Shown here one piece after another: positions 26,745 through 35,030 of a stretch of DNA of 64,000 bases. Each line of letters begins with the position of its first letter. Position 1 is the first letter of the stretch. This DNA is from JAIOSM01 sp964593725. Its GTDB lineage: Bacteria; Desulfobacterota; Desulfobacteria; Desulfobacterales; Desulfobacteraceae. The position numbers and the translations under genes were made by a program. Below the pieces are notes generated by a model, which was not told where the DNA came from, searched no databases, and was given only the letters and a program-made list of their open reading frames with translations. The stretch covers positions 1-64,000 of the forward strand of contig CAZQJS010000007.1 of NCBI GenBank assembly GCA_964593725.1. Direction: 5' to 3'.

Positions 26745-28073
26745 TTATTCCATTGAACCTTGACTGCTGAACCTTGACTGCTTTCTCACCTTTATTGAAT
26801 TTGCATGTCCGTCAAGGCCCTCCACCCTGGCAAGGGCGATGACATCATCTGCCTCCTTTTCAAAGGCCTGTTTTGAATATTGTATAAGACTTGTTTTTTT
26901 TGTAAAGTTTTCCACTGAAAGAGCAGAGGAAAACCTTGCAGTCCCTGCAGTGGGCAAAACATGGTTGGGACCTGCAATATAATCACCCATGGGTTCAGGG
27001 CTGTAGGGACCAAGAAATATTGCACCAGCGTTTCTTATCTTTCCTGTATATTCAAACGGATTATTCACCAGCAGTTCAAGATGTTCTGGTGCAAGTCTGT
27101 TTGAAAGCTCTATGGCTGTATTAATGTCAGGAACCTTAATAATTGCCCCAAAATCCTGAATCGATTTTGCGGCAATCTCTTTTCTTGAGAGTTTTTCAAG
27201 CTGCTCTTTAACACAAACAGCTGTTTTTTCTGCAATACTTAATGAGTCTGTCACAAGCATTGCAGACGCCATTGTATCATGCTCTGCCTGGGATAGAAGA
27301 TCTGCTGCTATACATTCCGGGTCTGCATTTTTACCGGCAATGATCAAAATTTCACTGGGCCCTGCTATCATGTCAATGCCAACGCTGCCAGACACAATTT
27401 TTTTTGCAAGGGTCACATAGAGATTTCCAGGCCCGACAATTACATTGACCCTTGGAATTGTTTCAGTACCAAAGGCCAGGGCTGCAATGGCCCAGGCACT
27501 GCCTGCCTTAAAAACATTATCAATGCCAACCCTTTCTGCCGTGGCTAGGATATACGGGTTAATCCTTCCATTTTCCATGGGAGGTGTTACAAGGGATATT
27601 GAGTCAACTCCTGCCACTTTAGCTGGTACTCCGCCCATGACCACAGAAGATACAAGGGGTGTTTTACCGCCTTTTCCCCCTGGTGCATAAATTCCTGCAG
27701 CGTCCACAGGCTTTACCATCTGTCCCACCATAACCCCCTTCCTTGGTGTATCAATCCAGGAGTTTTGGTTCTGCTTTAAATGAAATGATTCAATCTGTGT
27801 AACTGCTCTGTCAAGGGCTTTTAAAAAATCCCTGTCAATATTCTGCCTTGCTTCCTTAAACTCATCTTCTGAAACCTTAAGGGATTTTTCTGTTACATAT
27901 TTTGAATCAAAACGGTTTGTATAATGACAGACTGCCTTGTCACCATCTTTGCGTACAGCCTCAATAAAAGTATTAACATTATTGTAATCTTCATCTGTAA
28001 ACCCTAGTCCCCGTTCAATCGTGGCAAGTATCTTTTTTTCAGCACTATCTGAAGGATATTGTAAAATTTCCAT
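26745..28073 (-). CDS. hisD: Histidinol dehydrogenase
   Basis: HisD catalyses the last two oxidations of histidine biosynthesis, from histidinol to histidine. It is a zinc, NAD-dependent enzyme. The 442-aa protein carries the GPGNLYVTLAKK NAD region, the catalytic and zinc residues in LLSQAEHDT and APEHLE, and GPNHVLPTAGTARFSSALSV. The extreme C-terminus is encoded by two exact copies of a 14-bp unit. The other his genes, apart from the HisHF fusion at 32.8 kb, are elsewhere. A cagga ribosome site precedes the ATG. Confidence 0.96.
   Translation of the reverse strand: MEILQYPSDSAEKKILATIERGLGFTDEDYNNVNTFIEAVRKDGDKAVCHYTNRFDSKYVTEKSLKVSEDEFKEARQNIDRDFLKALDRAVTQIESFHLKQNQNSWIDTPRKGVMVGQMVKPVDAAGIYAPGGKGGKTPLVSSVVMGGVPAKVAGVDSISLVTPPMENGRINPYILATAERVGIDNVFKAGSAWAIAALAFGTETIPRVNVIVGPGNLYVTLAKKIVSGSVGIDMIAGPSEILIIAGKNADPECIAADLLSQAEHDTMASAMLVTDSLSIAEKTAVCVKEQLEKLSRKEIAAKSIQDFGAIIKVPDINTAIELSNRLAPEHLELLVNNPFEYTGKIRNAGAIFLGPYSPEPMGDYIAGPNHVLPTAGTARFSSALSVENFTKKTSLIQYSKQAFEKEADDVIALARVEGLDGHANSIKVRKQSRFSSQGSME
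26755..26782. repeat. 14-bp perfect tandem duplication at the hisD 3' end
   Basis: gaaccttgactgct occurs at 26755-26768 and again at 26769-26782, inside the last codons of hisD. Because 14 is not a multiple of three, the two copies are read in different frames. The duplication therefore probably altered the original C-terminus. Confidence 0.85.
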
Positions 28074-28175
28074 AATGTTCCTGTTTTTGATCCTAATTTG
28101 CTATGAATTCCCAAGTCCTTGATTTTTAGCAGATTTCCCATGTAAAGTCCAATTCATTATTATAGCCCTTTAAAC

Positions 28176-30605
28176 TTAAGACTTTACAGGAAGCTTAATT
28201 GTAAAAAGTGTGCCTTTACCTTTTTCCGATTCAACACTCATTTCACCACCATGATCTTCAGTGATGATAAAATATGATATTGAGAGCCCAAGCCCTGTTC
28301 CTTTATCTTTTGCCTTTGTTGTAAAGAAAGGTTCAAAAATACGGTTAAGTATGCTTTTTTCCATGCCAGGCCCGTTATCTTCAATTTCAAGACATGCCAT
28401 GCCCTGGGATAAATAGGTTCTGATTATTATCTTTAAAATACCTGCATTGTCCTTATTGCCGATAAATGCCTGGGTGCTGTTTTTTAAAATATTAAATATA
28501 ACCTGCTGTATTTTGCTCCCTTCACACGGTATATCAGGTAATTCAGGGTCATATTCCCGCTGGATCTCAAATTTTTTAAACCCTTTTTTCTTTTTTATAT
28601 CATAATCAGTGCAGGCGAGCTCAATGGTTTTATCAACCTGTTCGTTCAGGCTTTGCAATGACTTTTCAGCCCCGCTTTTCTTTGCGAAATTCAACATATT
28701 TTCGACAATTTTTGCTGCCTGAACCCCTGCCTGGTTTATCTTTTCAAGATGTTCCAGAATTTTCCTGTCTTTCATATAGGATTTTATGCTCTCCAGGGTA
28801 ATTCCGGCTGAGGCAGCCGCAATTTCATTGGCTGGAAAAGATTTGGCAAGGCGGTTATACACCACCTGGGCATTCTGCATCATACCTGCAAGGGGATTAT
28901 TGATCTCATGGGCCATACCGGCTGCAAGCCCGCCAACTGAGATCATCTTTTCCGTCTGGATAAGTATTGATTCAACCTTGACCTGGTTTGTAACATCATC
29001 AACATGGATTACAGCACCCTGCACATCACCTGTTACCAGAGGGTAGATTGTAATATTCTCATAAAACAGCTCTCTGTTTTTTTTATAAGGTACTTTTAAA
29101 TCTTCCTGAACTTCCTGTTTGATTATTGCTGTTGTAATTTTTTCAGAATATTTTTTCAGGCGGGGTAAAACAGTATACAGATTCTGTCCTTCTGCTTTTT
29201 CTGCTGAAAGCCCGGATTTCTTTTCTGCCTGGCGGTTAAACAATGTTATTTTATAACTGATATCTATGCCAACCAGTATTGAAGGCATTGAATTTACAAT
29301 ACTTGTCAAATAGCTGCGGTACTGGTTCAACTCTTTATCAGCTTTTTTACGTTGTGTAATATCAAGCCAGGATGCAAGACCTGCTGGTCTCCCATGGAAC
29401 ATAAGAGAACTTCCCTTAAGATATATCCATTTTTCTTCTTTTTGCTTGGTTATGAACTTGCATTCATATCCTGATGGTGCGTCCATGCCCTGGAGGCGCA
29501 AGCCTGAAATCTTTTTGATCATCTCCTTATATTCCGGAGCAAAGATATCTATAAAATACTTGTCTTTATATTCATCAAATGTATACCCTGAAATTTTTTC
29601 AGCTGCAGGATTACAATATACTATTTTATCATCCTGATAAAGAACAATACCTATAGCAGATGTTTCTGCAACTGTTCTGAATTTGTACTCACTCTCCCTC
29701 AAAGACTCTTCCCATTTTTTCTGTTCTGAAATATCACTGATAACACATCTGAGTCCTGCAAGTCTGCCTGTTCTGTATATGGAAGATGTTTTAATTATGC
29801 CTGGAAAACAGGAGCCATCTTTTCTTTTAAAAATATATTCCCTTGACTCATCAATGGATTTTTCCCTTGTTTCATCATCTTTGCTCTTTTTCTTCAATTC
29901 TCCCTTAAAATTATCCGATGCAATCAGAGCAACACAGTTAACCCCCTGTTTTATATCTTTTTTTGAGTAACCAAGCATATCAAGTGTTTTGGAATTGGCA
30001 TATGTTATTGTCAACTCATCATCTGTTTCAAAAATAGCCTCTGGTAATAATTCTGCCATATCCCTGAATCGTTTTTCACTCTCAATCACCCTCTCCATCA
30101 TCTGTTTTCTCTCAATGGCAAAGGCAATCTGGCCTGAAACAAAGATGAACATTTCAAAATCTTTTTGACTGAAATAGTTTGGTGTCTCATAGTCCTGAAC
30201 TGCCATAACGCCAATGACTTTATTTTGGACAATCAAGGGAACACCAATCCATGTTTTACTCAGTTTGCCAATGGATCTCTTTGCTTTTTTCCTGCGGCTA
30301 AGCTGGTCTTCTGATAAAAAAAGGGGCTTGCCCGATAAGATAACTTCTCCGGTTAATGAATGTGTTTCCGTGAAATCATTTATATAGGACATCTCTTTAT
30401 CAAACTGGTCTTTAAAATATGCAAACTCTATGGAACTTTTTTTTGCATCGTAGATTGCAATATAAAAATTGGGGCAATAGATTATTCTGTTCAATGATTT
30501 ATGAATAAACCCATAAAATTTTTCAGGGCTTGCAGTTGTGTTAACTGCCTTCATTATATCATACAATACATCATTTACTTTTTCTGTTTTTATCCTTCTA
30601 TCTAT
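28176..30605 (-). CDS. GAF and multi-PAS soluble sensor histidine kinase
   Basis: This is a soluble kinase of about 809 aa with no obvious membrane segment. The order is GAF (about 15-160), PAS (about 175-290, FRDMAELLPEAIFETDDE), PAS (about 300-420, FRTVAETSAIGIVLY), PAS (about 430-545), DHp with GMAHEINN, and HATPase with DNGPGM and GTGLGLSISYF. The DHp insertion resembles that of the Cache kinase at 12-14.5 kb. No ATG or GTG lies near the N-terminus. The strong site aaggaggg is 6 nt before an in-frame ATA at 30605, while the first standard start is TTG at 30566 without a ribosome site. It is the third gene of an operon with a ParB/Lrp-type fusion and a phosphoesterase. Confidence 0.88.
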   Translation of the reverse strand: MDRRIKTEKVNDVLYDIMKAVNTTASPEKFYGFIHKSLNRIIYCPNFYIAIYDAKKSSIEFAYFKDQFDKEMSYINDFTETHSLTGEVILSGKPLFLSEDQLSRRKKAKRSIGKLSKTWIGVPLIVQNKVIGVMAVQDYETPNYFSQKDFEMFIFVSGQIAFAIERKQMMERVIESEKRFRDMAELLPEAIFETDDELTITYANSKTLDMLGYSKKDIKQGVNCVALIASDNFKGELKKKSKDDETREKSIDESREYIFKRKDGSCFPGIIKTSSIYRTGRLAGLRCVISDISEQKKWEESLRESEYKFRTVAETSAIGIVLYQDDKIVYCNPAAEKISGYTFDEYKDKYFIDIFAPEYKEMIKKISGLRLQGMDAPSGYECKFITKQKEEKWIYLKGSSLMFHGRPAGLASWLDITQRKKADKELNQYRSYLTSIVNSMPSILVGIDISYKITLFNRQAEKKSGLSAEKAEGQNLYTVLPRLKKYSEKITTAIIKQEVQEDLKVPYKKNRELFYENITIYPLVTGDVQGAVIHVDDVTNQVKVESILIQTEKMISVGGLAAGMAHEINNPLAGMMQNAQVVYNRLAKSFPANEIAAASAGITLESIKSYMKDRKILEHLEKINQAGVQAAKIVENMLNFAKKSGAEKSLQSLNEQVDKTIELACTDYDIKKKKGFKKFEIQREYDPELPDIPCEGSKIQQVIFNILKNSTQAFIGNKDNAGILKIIIRTYLSQGMACLEIEDNGPGMEKSILNRIFEPFFTTKAKDKGTGLGLSISYFIITEDHGGEMSVESEKGKGTLFTIKLPVKS

Positions 30606-30617
30606 TTTAACCCTCCT

Positions 30618-31715
30618 TCAGAATTGTTCCGGACAGTCAAGTCTATCTTTAACCCTGGATATTGCAGGAATGATAGTCTGAGTACTGTCAACTCCGGAAA
30701 TCGATCTGATTTTTTTGTCAACAAATTCCCCAATGGTTTCTGCGTCTGAGGACAAAAGATCGCGTACTAACATAATTTTAATGAGAATATCTATATTTCC
30801 ATGTACTGAGTGAACCTCTGTCACACCTTCCACTCTGTATATTTTATCAACAACTCTTCTCTCCATTGCCCCTTTGACCTTTACAAAAATAAAGGCTGTA
30901 ATTGTGCGCTTCATTTCTGGATATTCAGGGTCACTTTTTTCAAGCATCATACTCCTGAATTTTTCCATATCGCCAGGTAAATGTTTATACAGCCCTATCC
31001 CATACCTGCGTTTGGATTTACGCCTCCAGTGGGTATGGGATACATAGGTATAAAGATCTGCAATTGTGCGGCCCGGAAATAATTTTAATAGTCCGCCCCT
31101 TTTAATGATTTGTGTAAGCGGTGTATAAACTGTATCGTACCAGTCTGCTGCAGCTCTTGTTATATCAATATCTCTGGCCGACTCTGACTTTAAAAAATTC
31201 AAATGCTTTTTTATCTGTTTTTCAAGGTATCTGTATTTTCCAACTTCAGTAAGCTCTATTTCATCCGGCAGCCCTGTTTTTTCCAAAAACCTGACTTTTT
31301 CCATATATAACAAATTCTCCAGATTTTTTTTTGAGGATATAAGCTCGGTTACCCTGGCCAAAATCTCTTCACGCCCAAGGCTCTTAGCTGCTGCAACACG
31401 GTGATTACCATCAAGAATATAGAACTCATCCCTGATTCTGTAAAGTTTAACCGGCGGCAGGGGTGAATTGTTCATCATTGCCTGGTAAATGGCTTTAAAT
31501 CTTGCAGAATTCTCCTGCTGCCTTAATCTGAAACGTGAATCAAAATCTTTATACTTACCTACACTGCCAACTATTTTATCCACCTTAACATTGAAAATAC
31601 CCTGTTCAACAATCCTGCAATCGTCTTCTCTTGCCTCTGCGTCATGGAAAGACTTTACACAACCGGATTTTCTGCTTTTATTAAAACAGAAAAAATTATT
31701 TAAAAAACCGCCCAT
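30618..31715 (-). CDS. ParB-like N-terminal domain fused to Lrp/AsnC ligand-binding (RAM) domain
   Basis: In this 365-aa protein, residues about 45-125 form a ParB/Srx-like nucleotidase fold with LDGNHRVAAAKSLG (the GNHR counterpart of the ParB GERR box). A central helical region at about 185-262 has WYDTVYTPL and LLKLFPGRTIADLYTYVS, reminiscent of DUF4032-type regions. Residues about 272-355 form an Lrp/AsnC effector (RAM) domain (AFIFVKVKGAMERRVVDKI, VHGNIDILIKI). No helix-turn-helix is evident, so it is not a classical regulator. The stop codon of the phosphoesterase gene is 1 nt before its ATG, and the kinase follows directly. A CTP- or ligand-dependent switch is a hypothesis only. Confidence 0.75.
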   Translation of the reverse strand: MGGFLNNFFCFNKSRKSGCVKSFHDAEAREDDCRIVEQGIFNVKVDKIVGSVGKYKDFDSRFRLRQQENSARFKAIYQAMMNNSPLPPVKLYRIRDEFYILDGNHRVAAAKSLGREEILARVTELISSKKNLENLLYMEKVRFLEKTGLPDEIELTEVGKYRYLEKQIKKHLNFLKSESARDIDITRAAADWYDTVYTPLTQIIKRGGLLKLFPGRTIADLYTYVSHTHWRRKSKRRYGIGLYKHLPGDMEKFRSMMLEKSDPEYPEMKRTITAFIFVKVKGAMERRVVDKIYRVEGVTEVHSVHGNIDILIKIMLVRDLLSSDAETIGEFVDKKIRSISGVDSTQTIIPAISRVKDRLDCPEQF

Positions 31716-31716
31716 T

Positions 31717-32307
31717 TCAATACTCCAGAATGTTGTATCCGCAGGTGTTTATAACTTTTGTTTTTCCGTAAAGAGTAACACGATCTTCCGGGTTGTTAAA
31801 GTGTTTATGTATATGTCCGTGGATAAAATATCCAGGATTGTATTTATTAATTAAATCAATGAAACATTGAAACCCTCTATGGCATAAATCCTCTGCATCA
31901 TGGATCTGCCTGGGTGGGGAATGGGTGATCACAATATCAACCCCTCTGTTTTTCATAAGGGAAAACCACATGGTTCCAACGATTTTTTTCATCTCTTTTT
32001 CCGTATACTGATTTTCATTACCATTATACCAGTTGGAACCTTCAAAACCTAAAATTCTTAAACCATTAACCAGGACAAGCCGTTTATGAATATCAGTACA
32101 CCCTTCTGGTTTGTATCTGCCATGGCGGATGTCATGGTTCCCTTTTACATAATAGAGAGGAGCGCTGATCTTTTCCTGTAAATAAATAAGATACTCCTGG
32201 GCAAGATCCCCGCAGGATAATATAAGGTCAATTCCGGGCAGGCTTTCCTCCCTGATTCTCTGATCAAGTGAGTTTTCAATAAAATCGGAAACTGTTAAAA
32301 TTTTCAT
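31717..32307 (-). CDS. Calcineurin-like metallophosphoesterase
   Basis: This protein of about 196 aa retains the complete binuclear metallophosphoesterase motif set: CGDL, GNHD, VITHSPP and the terminal GHIH. The opening DxH is replaced by SDF in MKILTVSDFIEN, so metal binding may be atypical. An upstream ATG at 32343 is in frame, but the chosen ATG begins the fold's first strand. Substrates in this superfamily range from nucleotides to phosphoproteins and cannot be inferred. It is the first gene of the operon with the ParB/RAM fusion and the GAF/PAS kinase. Confidence 0.82.
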   Translation of the reverse strand: MKILTVSDFIENSLDQRIREESLPGIDLILSCGDLAQEYLIYLQEKISAPLYYVKGNHDIRHGRYKPEGCTDIHKRLVLVNGLRILGFEGSNWYNGNENQYTEKEMKKIVGTMWFSLMKNRGVDIVITHSPPRQIHDAEDLCHRGFQCFIDLINKYNPGYFIHGHIHKHFNNPEDRVTLYGKTKVINTCGYNILEY

Positions 32308-32412
32308 GGTATTTAATTTTAAAATATTTATCATATCATTCAAGTAAATATTTGTAAAACCTTAAAAGAATGATATATATTTCCTTTAAACAAAAACCAG
32401 AAGGATAGAATC

Positions 32413-32814
32413 ATGGACATAAAAATAAAAATTCGGGGATATCATACTGATTTATACAGGCATGTTAACAATGCAAGATATCTTGAATTCCTGGAAGAGG
32501 CCCGTTGGCAGATAGTTGAAGAATATATGGATATTAATGATTTTATACAAAATGACTTGAGTTTTTATGTGGTAAATATCAATATTTCCTATAGAAGCCC
32601 TGCAATGGTAAATGATATTATCCTGATCAAGACAGGCCTGCATAAAATCGGCCACAGAAGCGCTGTGTTTAAACAGGAAATTATAAATACAACCACAGGA
32701 AAAACATCTGTTCAGGCAGATATTACCTTTGTTGTTGCTGACAAATCAGGAAAAGCGATTCCATTGGCAGGCAAGGTAAAAGAAATTCTTAAACAGATTC
32801 CAGCAATAAAATAA
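32413..32814 (+). CDS. Acyl-CoA thioesterase, 4HBT/YbgC-FadM type
   Basis: This 133-aa single hotdog-fold thioesterase has the YbgC-type active-site signature TDLYRHVNNARYLEFLEEAR, with the nucleophilic or general-base Asp at D13. It probably hydrolyses an acyl-CoA thioester; the chain specificity is unknown. An agaagga ribosome site is present. It is 24 nt upstream of the hisHF fusion and may be co-transcribed with it, with no obvious metabolic link. Confidence 0.88.
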   Translation: MDIKIKIRGYHTDLYRHVNNARYLEFLEEARWQIVEEYMDINDFIQNDLSFYVVNINISYRSPAMVNDIILIKTGLHKIGHRSAVFKQEIINTTTGKTSVQADITFVVADKSGKAIPLAGKVKEILKQIPAIK

Positions 32815-32838
32815 CCTTTTCAGATTCAGGAACCAGAT

Positions 32839-34440
32839 ATGATCACAATACTTGATTATGGAGCAGGAAATGTAAGAAGTGTTATTAATGCAGTTGAAGC
32901 CCTTGGGCATAAAGTCCGGCTTGCAGATAAGGCTTCAGATATTTTAAATGCCGAAAAAATCATTTTTCCAGGCGTGGGTCACTATGGAAGCATGATAAAA
33001 ACACTGAAACAAAAAAATTTTTTTACACCCCTAAAAACTTATCTGGAGGAGGATCGCCCTTTTCTTGGCATTTGTCTTGGGTTTCAATCCCTTTTCCAGG
33101 GAAGCGAAGAATTTGACTTTCATGCCGGTTTTAACATTCTTCCAGGAAGTGTCTGCCGTTTTAACATCAAACTTGCAGTGCCCCATATTGGATGGAACAG
33201 TATAAATATCAAAAAAGAGTCCTTTTTATTTCAAAATATAGATGAAAAGACTCGATTTTATTTTGTACATTCATACCATGTCCAGGCAGACAGACAATCT
33301 GATATTCTTACAACAACACCCTATGAAATTGAATTTATCAGTGCTGTCAGCCATGGCAATATCATTGGTGTCCAGTTTCACCCTGAAAAAAGCGGAAAAC
33401 CTGGTCTTCAGTTTTTAAGCAATTTCATTTCCATGGAAAATAACATTAATGTGAAAAACATTGACTCCTGTTTCACTTTGTCAAGCAGGCGCGGCCTTGC
33501 TAAAAGAATTGTTGCCTGCCTTGATGTAAGGTCCAACGACCAGGGAGACCTTGTTGTTACCAAGGGTGACCAATATGATGTAAGGGAAAAGGGTGATGTC
33601 AGAAACCTTGGTAAACCTGTAAAACTTGCAAGGGATTATTATAATCAGGGAGCTGATGAGATAACCTTTCTCAATATAACCGGGTTCAGGGATTTTCCCT
33701 TAAAAGATATGCCCATGATAGATGTTTTAAGGGCAACCTCAAAAAATGTCTTTGTTCCTTTGACCATTGGCGGAGGAATCAGGGATTATACTGACAGCAA
33801 TAACAGATCATACCAGGCCATTGAGGTGGCCGAAGCCTATTTCAGGGCTGGTGCCGATAAAATATCCATTGGAAGTGATGCTGTTCACATTGCCCTTGAA
33901 TATATCAAAACCAGTGAGTTAACAGGAAAAAGCTCCATTGAGCAGATCTCAAAAATATATGGAAACCAGGCTGTTGTAATCTCCATTGACCCTGTGAAGG
34001 TGTGGGTTGATTCCATGAATTTAAAAAAGATATCGTCAAACCATACTATTATTTCATCTTCTGAAACCGGACCCGGTGGTGAAAAACACTGCTGGTATCA
34101 ATGCACTGTCAGGGGAGGACGTGAAAAAAAAGATATTGATGTGGTCAGTTTTGCTAAAATTTGTGAAAAACTTGGTGCAGGTGAACTGCTCATTAATTCA
34201 ATTGACAGGGATGGAACAAATCTTGGATTTGATCTTGATTTGATAAATTGTATAAAAAACAGTGTTTCAATTCCGGTCATAGCATCCAGCGGGGCTGGCA
34301 GTGAAGAACATTTTTATAAGGTTTTTACAGAAACAAAGAGTGAAGCAGCCCTTGCTGCAGGAATTTTTCACAGAAAGGAGATACCCATTAAAAGGGTAAA
34401 AGATTACCTTGCTGCCCGGCAGATTACCATTAGAATATGA
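32839..34440 (+). CDS. hisHF: Fused imidazole glycerol phosphate synthase HisH-HisF (HIS7-type)
   Basis: This 533-aa bifunctional protein combines both subunits of imidazole glycerol phosphate synthase, the fifth step of histidine synthesis, which links to purine via AICAR. Residues 1-205 are the HisH glutaminase, with catalytic C79 (GICLGFQSL), H181 and E183 (QFHPEKSG). A short linker is followed by HisF at about 217-533, with Asp in KRIVACLDV (D229) and VVISIDPVKVWV (D384). Many segments, including VRNLGKPVKLA, GGREKKD and DRDGTNLGFDL, together with the long insertion after ISIDP, match eukaryotic HIS7 rather than ordinary bacterial HisF. It is complete and apparently functional. Confidence 0.95.
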   Translation: MITILDYGAGNVRSVINAVEALGHKVRLADKASDILNAEKIIFPGVGHYGSMIKTLKQKNFFTPLKTYLEEDRPFLGICLGFQSLFQGSEEFDFHAGFNILPGSVCRFNIKLAVPHIGWNSINIKKESFLFQNIDEKTRFYFVHSYHVQADRQSDILTTTPYEIEFISAVSHGNIIGVQFHPEKSGKPGLQFLSNFISMENNINVKNIDSCFTLSSRRGLAKRIVACLDVRSNDQGDLVVTKGDQYDVREKGDVRNLGKPVKLARDYYNQGADEITFLNITGFRDFPLKDMPMIDVLRATSKNVFVPLTIGGGIRDYTDSNNRSYQAIEVAEAYFRAGADKISIGSDAVHIALEYIKTSELTGKSSIEQISKIYGNQAVVISIDPVKVWVDSMNLKKISSNHTIISSSETGPGGEKHCWYQCTVRGGREKKDIDVVSFAKICEKLGAGELLINSIDRDGTNLGFDLDLINCIKNSVSIPVIASSGAGSEEHFYKVFTETKSEAALAAGIFHRKEIPIKRVKDYLAARQITIRI

Positions 34441-34446
34441 ACTTCC

Positions 34447-34475
34447 TTGACTTTTTATTTTTGTTCTTATAGATT
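34447..34475 (+). promoter_or_regulatory. Probable promoter of the cobalamin operon
   Basis: TTGACT (34447-34452) and TAGATT (34470-34475) with a 17-nt spacer sit just upstream of the cobalamin riboswitch. The boxes and spacing are plausible, although the -10 is imperfect. Confidence 0.5.
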
Positions 34476-34486
34476 TAATTTTTAGC

Positions 34487-34690
34487 CAGGTGCTGCCTTG
34501 GGCAGATAATAGGGAATCCTGTGAGAGTCAGGGACGGACCCGCCGCTGTAATCGGGGATGAGGGCTTTACAAATCACTGTAAATAAAAGCGCTTAAAAGC
34601 CGTTAATTTATGGGAAGATAAAACCTGAACATGATCCGAGAGTCAGAAAACCTGCCTGCTGAATAAATAACCCAGGATGGACGAGGAGTA
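34487..34690 (+). promoter_or_regulatory. Cobalamin (AdoCbl) riboswitch
   Basis: This leader contains the diagnostic elements in order: the P3/P4 core near GTGAGAGTCAGGGACGG, CCCGCCGCTGTAATCGGGGA at about 34539-34558, and the B12 box region GAGAGTCAGAAAACCTGCCTG (34639-34659). It precedes the btuCDF transport genes and the cbi synthesis operon, the expected targets. Repression by adenosylcobalamin is predicted. Confidence 0.94.
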
Positions 34691-34721
34691 AAACCGGGGT
34701 GTGAAATATGGAAAATACGGT

Positions 34722-34754
34722 CCCATATCGATGGCTTCGATATGGGTTTTTTTT
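34722..34754 (+). terminator. Intrinsic terminator expression platform of the riboswitch
   Basis: The perfect 10-bp stem CCCATATCGA/TCGATATGGG has a 5-nt loop and eight T. It lies 30-60 nt after the B12 box. This is the classic expression platform for transcriptional attenuation of the genes downstream. Confidence 0.88.
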
Positions 34755-34802
34755 GCCTGGCAACAGGGTTTGATTTTTTTAGAAAAAGGAGTTGAAAATG
34801 TC

Positions 34803-34901
34803 ATGAAAAACCACAGGATATTAAGCTTGATATATTTTTGTTTTTCAACAATGACAGCTCTTTTACTCCAAAAGCCTGAAAATCAAATTCTGTTTTCCTA
34901 A
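34803..34901 (+). CDS. Possible leader peptide, 32 aa, after the riboswitch
   Basis: Between the riboswitch terminator and btuC lies aaaagga, followed by a two-codon frame ATG-TCA-TGA (34798). Overlapping it is ATGAAA..., which gives 32 residues beginning MKNHRILSLIYFCFSTMTAL and ending LFS. The hydrophobic centre resembles a signal sequence or a small membrane peptide, but it may simply be untranslated leader. The 590-nt leader 34441-35030 otherwise contains only the riboswitch. Confidence 0.3.
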   Translation: MKNHRILSLIYFCFSTMTALLLQKPENQILFS

Positions 34902-35030
34902 ATTTAAAAAGAGCAGCATTATGATATATTTTTGCACACCCGGCCAATATGTTTCACATGGAACATTATTTCATTTTTCCCCATTACATGGATTTTTGTT
35001 CCTGGAAAAGTTTTAACGAGGATTGGCTGT

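Noticed and set aside
34701..34901. 66-codon frame beginning within the riboswitch platform
   Set aside because: It runs through the terminator hairpin and its first half lacks a ribosome site. Only the 32-codon part starting at 34803 is kept as a weak candidate.
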